Notes under the pieces: generated by a model
What the model was told of the DNA's origin: nothing
Databases searched by the model: none
The model's input: only the letters and a program-made list of their open reading frames with translations
Made by a program: the position numbers and the translations under genes
Part shown: one piece after another, positions 9,440 to 19,451 of the stretch
Numbering within the stretch: position 1 is the stretch's first letter
Layout of the letters: each line of letters starts with the position of its first letter
Origin: JACMLD01 sp038207265
GTDB lineage: Bacteria > Bacteroidota > Bacteroidia > Chitinophagales > Chitinophagaceae
NCBI GenBank assembly: GCA_038207265.1
Contig: JBBQZZ010000018.1
Span: 34,948 to 98,947, forward strand
DNA: 64,000 nt
Reading direction: 5' to 3'

Positions 9440-10024
9440 ATGATTGCATTTTTAAAAGGTGTTTTCGCACATAAAAACCCAACTGTAGTTCATGTAGATG
9501 TTAATGGAGTGGGTTATGAAGTTCAGATCAGTCTGAATACTTATTCAAGTATTCAGTCACTTCAGCATGGATTACTACATACCTATCTTCATATAAGGGA
9601 AGATGCGCAGGTGCTGTATGGATTTTTTGATCCAAAGGAAAAGGAGTTGTTTGTGCAGTTGATTGCAGTCAATGGAATAGGCGCAGCAACAGCCCGTGTT
9701 ATGCTGTCATCCATGAAACCGGAAGAGATAATCCGCGCTATTACCCAGGGCAACATAAGGCAACTGGAAAGCATAAAAGGCATCGGGAAAAAAACAGCAG
9801 AAAGAGTAGTGCTGGAATTGAGAGATAAACTAAGCAAACAACCCATCGAAATAAATATAGGTACACTGGTAAACAATACCTTAGAACAAGATGCGTTAAA
9901 TGCGTTATTATCATTAGGGATCACCAGGCAAGCTGCTGAACAAGCAATCAGGAAAGTGATTTCCACTGCTCCTGAAACTGAAAAAGCTGAAGATATCATC
10001 AAAAAAGCATTGAAAATTTTATAA
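9440..10024 (+). CDS. ruvA: Holliday junction branch migration protein RuvA
   Basis: 194 aa. The ATG at 9440 gives the canonical N terminus MIAFLKGVF and the family's normal length; an upstream start at 9383 would add 19 residues with no counterpart in RuvA. The OB fold (about 1-62, VHVDVNGVGYEVQISL) is followed by two helix-hairpin-helix motifs, VNGIGAATARVMLSS and IKGIGKKTAERVVLEL, and the flexible C-terminal domain III that contacts RuvB. A tetramer binds the four-way junction. TATATTTG at 9351-9358 matches the -7 consensus and could be its promoter; I see no good -33 box. Confidence 0.95.
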   Translation: MIAFLKGVFAHKNPTVVHVDVNGVGYEVQISLNTYSSIQSLQHGLLHTYLHIREDAQVLYGFFDPKEKELFVQLIAVNGIGAATARVMLSSMKPEEIIRAITQGNIRQLESIKGIGKKTAERVVLELRDKLSKQPIEINIGTLVNNTLEQDALNALLSLGITRQAAEQAIRKVISTAPETEKAEDIIKKALKIL

Positions 10025-10071
10025 GCCTATCGACCTCAATTTCTACGTAACCAATTTCCCTGGAATTCGTT

Positions 10072-13000
10072 TTGTCTTTTTTATTTCGTTCTATACTGAA
10101 AACTCCGGTAACCAACTTTACTGCCTTGCTTACAATTCTGTTGTTGAGCAACTTGTCTTCTATTGCTCAAACCAACCCAGGAGATTCTTTAAAATATCCC
10201 ATAAAAGACAGGAGAGGAGATAGATTTTCCAGTCCCGGCAGAAATTCACTTGATTTAAGAGATCCTGCCAATATCAGGGATTCTATTGAATATGATCCCA
10301 AAACAAAGCAATATTACATTCTCGAAAAAGTTGGAAACAGCTATTACCGCAAACCTACTTACCTCACTTTTGATGAATACCTGCGTTTAAGAGGCAAACA
10401 ACAGGAAGATGATTATTTCAAGAAAAGATCCAGCGTACTGAGTGGATTGAATAAGAAATTACTAAAACCAAAACTAAGTGTTACAGACAATCTGTTCAAC
10501 CGCATATTTGGCAATGGCAAAATTGAAATAAAACCGCAGGGTAATGTTGAAATTACAGCCGGTTACCAGGGCCAGAACATCAAGAATCCAACCCTGCCGG
10601 AAAGAGCCCGAAAGAGCGGTGGTTTTGATTTCCAGGAAGACGCAGACTTAAGTGTGATTGCCAATATTGGTGATAAAATGCGGTTGCCGATCAATTATAA
10701 AACCAATGCTACCTTCGATTTTGAAAACCAGCTGAAGTTAGACTATAGCGGCACCAGCGACGAAATTATCAAGCGTATAGAAGCAGGAAATGTTTCATTC
10801 TCTACAAAAGGAACTTTGATACAGGGTGCACAACAACTCTTTGGAATTAAAACACAGTTACAATTTGGAAAATTATCAGTAACCTCTGTATTGGCCAATC
10901 AACGTTCTCAAAGACAATCATTGGGTTTGCAGGGTGGATCTGCTTCTAACCTGTTTGAATTCAAAGCAGATGATTATGAAGAAAACCGTCACTTCCTGCT
11001 CTCGCAATATTTCAGGAACAATTACAATAAAGTACTTGCAAACTTACCTGCCGTTACTTCCGTTGTACAGGTTCTGCAAATGGAAGTCTGGGTTACCAAC
11101 CGAAATGGTTCTACCACAGAAACACGCGATATCGTTGGTTTGATGGACCTTGGTGAAAGCGCTCCCTTCAGTCCAAATGTGCAACCTTATAAAACTTTGC
11201 CATTGGGTTTGCCTGATAATGATGTAAACAATCTATACCGTAATATAATTAATGACCCGTCCAGCCGCAATTCTTCTTTTGTTACATCCAGATTAAATGC
11301 ACTTGGCTTAACTCCTGTTCAGGATTTTGAAAAAACATTTGCCAGGAAATTAGGTCCGTCTGATTATTATTTCGATCCGCAGGTTGGGTTTTTATCATTG
11401 AATCAACCATTGCAATCCGATGAAGTATTGGGTATTGCATTCCGTTATTCTTATAACGGCAGAACTTACCAGGTGGGAGAATTTTCACAGGATATTCCAC
11501 CAGATACCACCGCACTGAAAACAGGTACACAAAAAGTATTGTTTCTAAAATTATTAAAAGCTACCTCACAACGTCCCAATCTGCCTATCTGGGATCTGAT
11601 GATGAAGAATGTGTATGCGCTGAAAACAAAGGATGGTAGTTATATTACTTCTGTACAGCCAACCGATTTTCAATTAAACATATTATATGAAGAACCCAGT
11701 TTGGGAACCAAGCGTTATTTGCCAGAGGGACCCAGAACAGGCGTACCACTGCTGCAAATTTTACGTTTGGATACTTTAAACACCCGAAACGATCCACAAC
11801 CCGACGGTATTTTTGACTATGTTGAACAAAGAACCATTTTTTCACAACAGGCAAGGATTGTATTTCCATTGCTTGAACCCTTTGGGCGAGATTTGCAAAC
11901 AAGAGCATTTAACGGTGCACCTCAAGGTATGATTGACCGGTATGTCTATTATCCTTTATACGATACCATCAAAGAAATTGCAAAGACTTATGCAAACCTG
12001 GATCGGTTCGTCATCAGTGGCCGTGCAAAAGGATCTTCTTCTTCAGATATTCAATTGGGAGCCTTTAATGTTCCGCAGGGGTCCGTTAGCGTTAGTTCAG
12101 GTGGCACGGTGCTGAGAGAAGGGATCGATTATTCTGTAGATTACGGTTTAGGAACCGTTAAAATTCTCAACCAGGCCATCATCAATTCCGGGGTTCCGGT
12201 AAATGTTCAATTTGAAAACAATGGTGGATTTGGACTACAGCAAAGAAATTATTTGGGTTTGCGACTGGATTATCTTGCAAAGAACACCGCCAAAGAATCG
12301 TTGAATATAGGCGGACAATTGGTGCGAATGGGTGAGCGACCCTATTTTAGTAAAGTGAGTACAAGTGATGGAGATCCTATTCGCAATACCATGTATGGTC
12401 TCGATTTTAGTTATCGATCAGATTTTGCAAAACTTACCCGTTGGTTGGATAAACTGCCCGGTTATCATACCAATGAAATGAGTACCATACAGGCATATGG
12501 TGAAGCGGCAGTTCTAAAACCCGGGCATCCACCGCAGATTGGTAAAGGCACCAGCGGTTCAATTTATATCGATGATTTTGAAGGAGCAAGAAGCAATATT
12601 GATTTAAGGTTCCCGCTCATTAGCTGGGTGTTGGCTTCCACTCCCCAAAACAATGGCTTGTTTCCTGAAGGAAGTTTGAATAATGATTTGAGTTATGGTT
12701 TTAACCGTTCAAAAATTGCCTGGTACAATATTGAACCCAATTTGCAGGATGCAAAAGGAACCAATAACCCGGTAAAAGGTTACCAGGATTTTTCAGATCC
12801 CCGAATAAGAGCAATTAATCAACAGGAAATTTATCCTACTAAATCCGTTGATTACGGACAGGCACAGTTGGTTACTTTTGATTTGGCTTTTTATCCAAAA
12901 GACAGGGGTCCTTATAATTTTGATGCAAGACCCGGAAGCATTGATCCGAGTGGTAAATTATTAAATCCAAAAACACGCTGGGGTGGAATCATGCGGGCGA

Positions 13001-16000
13001 TTGATCAAACAGATTTTGAAACAGCGAATGTAGAGTACATGGAATTCTGGATGCAGGATCCGTTTCTTAAAAATCCTTCCAGCACGGGTGGTCAGTTCTA
13101 TATTAACCTGGGAAATATTTCTGAAGATGTTTTGCGCGATGGAAGAAGACAATTTGAAAACGGCTTACCCGGCGCTGATGGAAAAGCAACCGTTGATAAT
13201 AGTTCCGTCTGGGGTAATGTACCGGCCAACCCTATACAGGTAACCGCCGCATTTAGTAATGATCCTGCAGATCGCCCCTTCCAGGATATTGGTCTGGATG
13301 GATTGGGTGATGATGCCGAGAAGATAAAATTCAACAATTATCTTACGCAGCTGGGAAACATTACGGGAAATGGATCACCGGCTTTTCAACAAGCATCTGC
13401 TGATCCGGCAAACGATAACTTTAAGAATTACCGGGATGCAGATTATGACCGGCAGCAAGCGAATATACTGGCCCGTTATAAACAAATAAATAATCCACAG
13501 GGAAACTCTCCTATTGCAGATAATAGTTCAACAACCACTTCCGCATTTACATTGTATCCGGACCAGGAAGATCTGAATCGTGATAATACATTGAATGAAT
13601 TGGAAGAATATTTTCAATATAAGATCAACCTGGCTCCGGGTCAGTTTACGGTTGGACAAAATTTCATTACCGATAGGCGTTCTTTCACGCCAAATATTCC
13701 GGGTGGTCAGCCAGAAAACTGGTATTTATTCCGGGTACCCATCGCCGGTTATGAAAAGAAAGTAGGCAATATTCCCGATTTCAAATCAATACGTTTTATC
13801 CGTATGTATCTTACTGGTTTTGAAGATTCATTGATATGTCGCTTTGCAAAATTTGAACTGGTGCGCAACCAGTGGAGGAATTTTACTTTCAAAATTGACA
13901 CCACCGGTAATTATACCCCGGTACCCAATAATTCCGGTACGGAATTAAATGTGCTGGCGGTAAATATTGAAGAGAACAGCAAACGTACACCTGTTCCGTA
14001 TGTAACACCTCCGGGTATTGAACGCCAGCAATTGCTGAGCAATAACAATGTAAATCTTTTTCAGAACGAACAAAGTATGAGTTTGCAAATTTGCAATCTT
14101 GTGCAGGGAGATGCAAGAGGTGTATTCAAAACTTTCAACCTGGATTTAAGACAATACGGAACATTATCAATGTTCGTGCATGCGGAAGGTCGCGGTACAT
14201 CAGATCCATTACAACCCGGTGCGTTGGAAGCAGTGATAAGATTGGGTAATGATTTTGTCAGCAATTACTACGAAATAAAAATCCCGCTCAAAAAAACTGA
14301 TTATAACGCTACTGATCCTGCTAAAATATGGCCGTCAGAAAATGAATTAAACCTGAGTCTTCAAAGATTGATACAATTGAAAGTAAGACGTAACAATGCC
14401 GCACAACCGAATATCTATTATAAGGAAATTGATCCCGCAGATGGAAAAACTTACGCCATCATTGGTAATCCTAACCTGGGTGAAGTAAGAGGAATGTTTC
14501 TGGGGGTGCAGAATATTGGTCAGCCAACTGCCTGTACGGAAGTATGGTTCAATGAGCTGCGCTTATCAGATCTCAATGAAAAAGGAGGATGGGCAGCGCT
14601 GGGAAGAGTTGATCTCAAACTGGCAGATTTAGGTACACTTACATTGTCTGGTAGCTATAAGGGTGTTGGATTTGGTAACCTTGACCAACGCGTGAACGAA
14701 AGATCAAAAGAAAATTTATCACAATTCGATGTAGCCACCAATCTTGAGCTGGGAAAATTCTTTCCGCAAAAAGCAGGTATTTCAATTCCTACGTATGCCA
14801 GTTATTCGCAAACCCTGAGCACACCGGAATTTGATCCATACGACCTGGATGTAAAATTAAAAGACAAATTGGGTGCAGCCGGTGCCAATAAAGATTCTAT
14901 CCGCAACGATGCTGTTGATCTTACGACTATCAAGACAGTCAATTTTACCAATGTAAAAAAAGTGAATACCAATGGCAAAAAACAAAAACCATGGAGCATT
15001 GAGAACTTTGATGTGAGTTATTCTTATACAAAACAGGAACACCACAATCCTTTAATAGAAAGCGATGAATTAATAACGCACCACGGCGGACTTGGTTATA
15101 ACTATAGCAGTAGTCCAAAATATGTTGAACCTTTTAAACGATTTATCAAATCGTCGAGTCCATGGTTTAAGCTGGTAAAGGATTTCAATTTTAGTTATAT
15201 GCCATCCATTCTGAGTTTTCGTGCAGATGCAAAGCGCCAGTTTGGAGCATTCCGTCCAAGAAATGTTGGGGGTCCTAAAAATGTACTGCCAGAAACATAC
15301 AATAAGTACTTTACGTTCGACCGGTATTATACATTGCGCTGGGATTTCACCCGTTCGCTCAATTTAGATTTTACTGCCACCAATTTTGCAAGAGTAGACG
15401 AAGCACCCGGCAGGTTGAGCAGCTATGAAAGAAAAAGAATGTGGAACAATTTCTGGAACGGTGGAAGAAACATTTCTTACCAGCAACAGGCAACGTTCAG
15501 TTATGCGCTGCCAACCAATAAACTTCCTTTACTAGACTGGACAACCGTGCGTGTAGGTTATACTGCCAAATACAGTTGGCTTGCCTCTTCATTGGATTCT
15601 GTTGCAAAAAGCCTCGGAAATTTTTTAAGTAATTCACAAGATAAGAATGCCACTGCAGAATTAGATTTTTCAAAATTGTATCAGAAGAGCCGTTTCTTAA
15701 GAGCGCTGGATTGGGACGCACCAAAGGCTGCACCGGCGCCACAGGTTCCTAAAAATCCATCCGATACGAGTTCGGTCAAAGGCAAAAAGAAAAAAGAAAA
15801 AAAAGTACGCGACCCTAATGAGTTGCCAGACTTAAACATTGCTGTTAAAATATTAGGAAGATTACTCACTTCTATTAAACGGGTGAGCATTACTTATAAC
15901 TCTACCGGGAGTACCAATCTTGCAGGTTATACGGATAGTACAAAGGCGCTGGGTATGAACTGGAGGAACAATGCACCGGGTATGGATTTCATTCTAGGAC

Positions 16001-17271
16001 GGCAACCCGATACAAATTATATAAACAAATTTGCCAGGAAGGGTTTCTTTACACATAATCCGCTACTCAATAATTTAAACCGGCAGGATTATAATCAACA
16101 TCTGAGTATTAATGCACAATTGATACCGGTACGTGATCTTACCATTGACTTGAATGTTGATAAAACATTTGGCAAAACCTATTCAGAATTATATAAAGAC
16201 ACTACCGGCTTTTCCGGCTTTTCGAGGTTGAGTCCGTATTCAGCGGGCAGTTTTAATGTAAGTTATATTTCATTCAAAACCTTGTTCACCAAAATACAAC
16301 CCAATGAAGTTTCCGGAACTTTCCTCAGGTTCCAGGATTATCGACAGACCTTATCAAAAAGGTTAGGTGCAAAAAATCCTTATTCAGTTGCCGGTGGTGG
16401 CCAGGGTACTGATGGTTATTATTATGGTTATGGAAAATATGCGCAGGATGTATTGATACCGGCGTTCATTGCCGCATATACGGGTAAGGATCCTGAGAAA
16501 GTTGCCCTCATCAAACAAAACAATGCTAACGTGAGCTCTAATCCGTTCAGTGGCATCAAGCCATTGCCCAATTGGAGAATTGCTTATAATGGATTAACAA
16601 GAATACCGGGCATGGAGAAAATTTTCAGCAGCTTTACTATCAGCCATGCCTACACGAGCAATATCAGTATGAACAGTTTTAATTCAGCGCTGTTGTTCCA
16701 GGATCCGTTGCGGCAGAATTATCCGGGTTTTGTGGATACGTTAACCGGAAACTTTATTCCTTACTTCCTGGTTCCTAATATTTCTATTACAGAAGCTTTT
16801 GCGCCATTTATCAACCTGGACATGCAGTTTACAAATCAATTGGGCGCCAGGTTTGAATACAAGAAGTCACGCACGCTAAGTTTAAGCCTCGTAGATTTTC
16901 AATTAAGTGAAGCCAGATCAACAGGTTTCACCATTGGTGCAAGGTGGAGGAAGAAAGGATTTCCATTGCCGTTTAAAGTGCCATTTACCAAAAAGGATAC
17001 TAAAAAGCTGGAGAACGATATTACATTTGTACTTGACTTTGGTTTGGAAGATGATATCACTTCCAATAGCAGGTTGGATCAACCTACGGCACTGCCTACT
17101 GCCGGGCAAAAAGTAATTACCATTTCGCCAAGTATAGACTATGTACTCAATAACCGCATCAAAATAATATTATACTTTGATCAGCGCAGAACAGAACCAA
17201 AGATTTCAACTTCTGCTCCCATTACCAATACAAGAGGTGGAATAAAAATTAATATCTCCCTGGCGCAGTAA
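10072..17271 (+). CDS. sprA: T9SS translocon / gliding motility outer membrane protein SprA
   Basis: 2399 aa, the size expected for SprA, the very large beta-barrel that forms the type IX secretion channel and is needed for gliding. A hydrophobic signal segment (residues 14-33) is followed by RNSLDLRDPANIRDSIEYDP and FDEYLRLRGKQQED, a pattern characteristic of the N terminus. Long stretches of alternating barrel strands fill the rest, with the segment GSIYIDDFEGARSNIDLRFP near 825-845. A lysine-rich loop (KGKKKKEKKVRD) lies near 1905. The only usable start is TTG at 10072. It starts 47 bp after ruvA, so transcription with ruvA is possible. Confidence 0.93.
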   Translation: MSFLFRSILKTPVTNFTALLTILLLSNLSSIAQTNPGDSLKYPIKDRRGDRFSSPGRNSLDLRDPANIRDSIEYDPKTKQYYILEKVGNSYYRKPTYLTFDEYLRLRGKQQEDDYFKKRSSVLSGLNKKLLKPKLSVTDNLFNRIFGNGKIEIKPQGNVEITAGYQGQNIKNPTLPERARKSGGFDFQEDADLSVIANIGDKMRLPINYKTNATFDFENQLKLDYSGTSDEIIKRIEAGNVSFSTKGTLIQGAQQLFGIKTQLQFGKLSVTSVLANQRSQRQSLGLQGGSASNLFEFKADDYEENRHFLLSQYFRNNYNKVLANLPAVTSVVQVLQMEVWVTNRNGSTTETRDIVGLMDLGESAPFSPNVQPYKTLPLGLPDNDVNNLYRNIINDPSSRNSSFVTSRLNALGLTPVQDFEKTFARKLGPSDYYFDPQVGFLSLNQPLQSDEVLGIAFRYSYNGRTYQVGEFSQDIPPDTTALKTGTQKVLFLKLLKATSQRPNLPIWDLMMKNVYALKTKDGSYITSVQPTDFQLNILYEEPSLGTKRYLPEGPRTGVPLLQILRLDTLNTRNDPQPDGIFDYVEQRTIFSQQARIVFPLLEPFGRDLQTRAFNGAPQGMIDRYVYYPLYDTIKEIAKTYANLDRFVISGRAKGSSSSDIQLGAFNVPQGSVSVSSGGTVLREGIDYSVDYGLGTVKILNQAIINSGVPVNVQFENNGGFGLQQRNYLGLRLDYLAKNTAKESLNIGGQLVRMGERPYFSKVSTSDGDPIRNTMYGLDFSYRSDFAKLTRWLDKLPGYHTNEMSTIQAYGEAAVLKPGHPPQIGKGTSGSIYIDDFEGARSNIDLRFPLISWVLASTPQNNGLFPEGSLNNDLSYGFNRSKIAWYNIEPNLQDAKGTNNPVKGYQDFSDPRIRAINQQEIYPTKSVDYGQAQLVTFDLAFYPKDRGPYNFDARPGSIDPSGKLLNPKTRWGGIMRAIDQTDFETANVEYMEFWMQDPFLKNPSSTGGQFYINLGNISEDVLRDGRRQFENGLPGADGKATVDNSSVWGNVPANPIQVTAAFSNDPADRPFQDIGLDGLGDDAEKIKFNNYLTQLGNITGNGSPAFQQASADPANDNFKNYRDADYDRQQANILARYKQINNPQGNSPIADNSSTTTSAFTLYPDQEDLNRDNTLNELEEYFQYKINLAPGQFTVGQNFITDRRSFTPNIPGGQPENWYLFRVPIAGYEKKVGNIPDFKSIRFIRMYLTGFEDSLICRFAKFELVRNQWRNFTFKIDTTGNYTPVPNNSGTELNVLAVNIEENSKRTPVPYVTPPGIERQQLLSNNNVNLFQNEQSMSLQICNLVQGDARGVFKTFNLDLRQYGTLSMFVHAEGRGTSDPLQPGALEAVIRLGNDFVSNYYEIKIPLKKTDYNATDPAKIWPSENELNLSLQRLIQLKVRRNNAAQPNIYYKEIDPADGKTYAIIGNPNLGEVRGMFLGVQNIGQPTACTEVWFNELRLSDLNEKGGWAALGRVDLKLADLGTLTLSGSYKGVGFGNLDQRVNERSKENLSQFDVATNLELGKFFPQKAGISIPTYASYSQTLSTPEFDPYDLDVKLKDKLGAAGANKDSIRNDAVDLTTIKTVNFTNVKKVNTNGKKQKPWSIENFDVSYSYTKQEHHNPLIESDELITHHGGLGYNYSSSPKYVEPFKRFIKSSSPWFKLVKDFNFSYMPSILSFRADAKRQFGAFRPRNVGGPKNVLPETYNKYFTFDRYYTLRWDFTRSLNLDFTATNFARVDEAPGRLSSYERKRMWNNFWNGGRNISYQQQATFSYALPTNKLPLLDWTTVRVGYTAKYSWLASSLDSVAKSLGNFLSNSQDKNATAELDFSKLYQKSRFLRALDWDAPKAAPAPQVPKNPSDTSSVKGKKKKEKKVRDPNELPDLNIAVKILGRLLTSIKRVSITYNSTGSTNLAGYTDSTKALGMNWRNNAPGMDFILGRQPDTNYINKFARKGFFTHNPLLNNLNRQDYNQHLSINAQLIPVRDLTIDLNVDKTFGKTYSELYKDTTGFSGFSRLSPYSAGSFNVSYISFKTLFTKIQPNEVSGTFLRFQDYRQTLSKRLGAKNPYSVAGGGQGTDGYYYGYGKYAQDVLIPAFIAAYTGKDPEKVALIKQNNANVSSNPFSGIKPLPNWRIAYNGLTRIPGMEKIFSSFTISHAYTSNISMNSFNSALLFQDPLRQNYPGFVDTLTGNFIPYFLVPNISITEAFAPFINLDMQFTNQLGARFEYKKSRTLSLSLVDFQLSEARSTGFTIGARWRKKGFPLPFKVPFTKKDTKKLENDITFVLDFGLEDDITSNSRLDQPTALPTAGQKVITISPSIDYVLNNRIKIILYFDQRRTEPKISTSAPITNTRGGIKINISLAQ

Positions 17272-17316
17272 CAGATTGCGCTTTCACTCGATTGCAAAAA
17301 AATAAATAACAAGACG

Positions 17317-17342
17317 CTTCAAAGATGTTGAAGGAATTTTTC
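17317..17342 (+). terminator. weak terminator after sprA
   Basis: CTTCAA (17317-17322) and TTGAAG (17328-17333) form a 6-bp stem with a 5-nt loop, followed by GAATTTTTCT. Short and A/T-rich, so only suggestive. Confidence 0.3.
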
Positions 17343-17396
17343 TCAAACTTCCTTTTCTAAAAAATATTTGGATAATAAGAAAAAGGACTCTACTTT

Positions 17397-17420
17397 AGTG
17401 TACAACTTAACTAATACACT
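17397..17420 (+). promoter_or_regulatory. YtrA-type GntR operator
   Basis: AGTGTA (17397-17402) and TACACT (17415-17420) are perfect inverted half-sites separated by 12 bp, ending one base before the ATG of the ABC gene. From memory, the Bacillus subtilis GntR repressor YtrA binds half-sites of the same sequence with nearly the same spacing. A YtrA-like regulator is encoded as the third gene of this operon, so autoregulation is the simple reading. Confidence 0.6.
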
Positions 17421-17421
17421 G

Positions 17422-18258
17422 ATGATCGAGGTAAAAAACCTTTCCTTTGGTTACAATCGTAAAAACCAATTGTATAAAAATCTCCAACTTACACTTGCGC
17501 CGGGAAATATATATGGTCTGCTAGGCAAAAATGGAGCAGGTAAATCAACCCTGCTAAAAAACATGATTGGTCTGTTGTTTCCAACCGGCGGATCAGTAAC
17601 TGTAAATGGATTTACACCCGGCAAACGGCAGCCTTCATTTCTTGAAACCATTTATTTTATTCCGGAAGAAGTGTATGTTCCTGCCTTGTCTGTTGAAAAA
17701 TATATCAACCTGTTTGCACACTTCTATCCGGCATTTGATAAAGAACAATTATTCGATTACCTGCAAAAACTGGATGTCGAAACCAATAAAAAATTAACCA
17801 CACTATCATTCGGTCAGCAAAAAAAATTCATTATCGCTTTTGCACTGGCGTGCAATACAAAATTATTATTACTGGATGAACCTACTAATGGGCTGGACAT
17901 ACCGTCAAAAAAAAGATTCAGGAAACTCATTGCCTCTGTAATGCATGGTGACCGTACTATTTTTATTTCAACACACCAGATAAGGGATCTTGATAACATG
18001 ATTGACCAGGTAATCATTGTTGACAATGGAGATCTGCTTTTAAATGCAACGCTGGAGACCATTGGTGACAAACTAAGTTTTAAAACAGTTGATGAGATTG
18101 CTGATAATGTACCTGTACTATATGAAGAAGATGCACTTAAAGGAAAATCAATCGTAATAAAAAACACATTGAAAGAAGATACAAAAGTAAATCTTGAACA
18201 TCTTTTTAATGCCGTTATTGAAAATCCTGCGATTACAAAATCAATTTTTAGAAATTAA
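17422..18258 (+). CDS. ABC transporter ATP-binding protein (YtrB-like)
   Basis: 278 aa from the ATG at 17422. A TTG at 17368 would add 18 residues, but it would place the operator inside the coding region, so the ATG is preferred. Walker A is GLLGKNGAGKSTLL, the signature LSFGQQKKF, Walker B LLLLDEPTNGLD and the switch His lies in ISTHQIRDLD. It partners with the downstream permease (9-bp gap). Such GntR-linked ABC pairs respond to cell-wall antibiotics in Firmicutes; the substrate in Bacteroidota is unknown. Confidence 0.88.
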   Translation: MIEVKNLSFGYNRKNQLYKNLQLTLAPGNIYGLLGKNGAGKSTLLKNMIGLLFPTGGSVTVNGFTPGKRQPSFLETIYFIPEEVYVPALSVEKYINLFAHFYPAFDKEQLFDYLQKLDVETNKKLTTLSFGQQKKFIIAFALACNTKLLLLDEPTNGLDIPSKKRFRKLIASVMHGDRTIFISTHQIRDLDNMIDQVIIVDNGDLLLNATLETIGDKLSFKTVDEIADNVPVLYEEDALKGKSIVIKNTLKEDTKVNLEHLFNAVIENPAITKSIFRN

Positions 18259-18267
18259 ACGCCGCCC

Positions 18268-19062
18268 ATGAACAATACATTTAACGTCAGTCGATTTGGT
18301 TGGCTATTAAAAAAAACCATTCTTGAACGGCCTGCACAATTGATGGGATTGTCCCTCCTCACCCTGTCGCTGAGTTTTGTAACCTACGCGCTTGTCAAAC
18401 TATTAGGAGGTATTGAAGACGCGCAAAACGCTTCTTTTATGATTGGTTTGATTGGGGGTGGTTGTTTTCTTGCTTCGTTCGTTTATAACCAATTTTCATC
18501 CAATGCCAGCGGATCTTCATTTCTAACTTTGCCTGCATCTCAGTTTGAAAAATGGTTATGTGGTGTGTTTATTACTGGTGTATGCTACCTGGCAATGTTC
18601 CTGGTCTTTTTCAGACTGATGGATCTTGGTTTTGTTTCTGCTTATCATAGTAGTCTTGACCCGCAAAGTCCTTTCTACAAAGATCAATATGAAGCCGTTA
18701 AAATCTTTAATTATTATGGCTTCGTTGCAGACAAATGCTTCGTCATGTTTTTTAATTTTGCCGGAACCATGCTGGTAGGTTCTTTGTATTTTAATAAGGC
18801 CTCATTTATTAAAGTTGCGCTCATCGTTTGTGCAGTTTGTATGGGCTTGTTTATGCTGAATATCTTTATTGCGGGATTGTTTATCAGAAACGTTCAAACT
18901 GCTTTTCCGTATTATCTTGTTTGGATCTGGGTAGGGAAAGAAAGGGGTCGTCTTGAACTTCCTGAAAGTACTCTCGCAGTCTCCAGTTTTATGTTTCATT
19001 ATCTCATCCCGGCTATTTTGTGGGGACTGGCTTACTTACGACTCAAAGAAAAAGAATTTTAA
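18268..19062 (+). CDS. ABC transporter permease-like membrane protein
   Basis: 264 aa with about six hydrophobic helices, at roughly 22-45, 55-75, 92-112, 155-178, 185-208 and 235-258. No extracellular domain and no recognisable catalytic motif, consistent with a small ABC-2 type permease partnered with the ATPase encoded 9 bp upstream. The next gene, the GntR regulator, follows after 9 bp. The assignment rests on topology and operon context; sequence conservation in such permeases is low. Confidence 0.78.
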   Translation: MNNTFNVSRFGWLLKKTILERPAQLMGLSLLTLSLSFVTYALVKLLGGIEDAQNASFMIGLIGGGCFLASFVYNQFSSNASGSSFLTLPASQFEKWLCGVFITGVCYLAMFLVFFRLMDLGFVSAYHSSLDPQSPFYKDQYEAVKIFNYYGFVADKCFVMFFNFAGTMLVGSLYFNKASFIKVALIVCAVCMGLFMLNIFIAGLFIRNVQTAFPYYLVWIWVGKERGRLELPESTLAVSSFMFHYLIPAILWGLAYLRLKEKEF

Positions 19063-19071
19063 AACGACAGC

Positions 19072-19446
19072 ATGGAGTTCAGGGATAATCCAGCTATATA
19101 CATACAGATTGCTGAATACGTTTGCGAGCAGATTCTTTTGAACAAATGGAAACTGGGCGAAAAAATTATCAGCATAAGGGAATTGGGCGAAAAAATTGAA
19201 ATCAGCCCCAATACAATACAAAGAGCATATGATTTCTTACAGCAAAAAAACATCATCACCAATAAACGTGGTATCGGTTATTTTACAGAGCCGGATGCCA
19301 CAGAACGAATTATGATCTTTCGTCGTGAACAATTTATGGAAAACGAATTGCCAATTTTTTTGCGAAGTCTGTATTTACTGAAAATTGATCCCAAAGATAT
19401 AAAAGCCCACTATGAACAATTTGTAAAAAAACACTTTTCAAAATAA
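19072..19446 (+). CDS. GntR family transcriptional regulator (YtrA subfamily)
   Basis: 124 aa, the short length typical of the YtrA subfamily: a winged helix-turn-helix (about 9-75; KIISIRELGEKIEISPNTIQRAYDFLQQKNIITNKRGIG covers the recognition helix and wing) plus only about 45 residues of C-terminal dimerisation helices, with no ligand-binding domain. It most likely represses its own operon through the inverted repeat at 17397-17420. Third gene in a compact four-gene cluster. Confidence 0.9.
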   Translation: MEFRDNPAIYIQIAEYVCEQILLNKWKLGEKIISIRELGEKIEISPNTIQRAYDFLQQKNIITNKRGIGYFTEPDATERIMIFRREQFMENELPIFLRSLYLLKIDPKDIKAHYEQFVKKHFSK

Positions 19447-19451
19447 CAATC

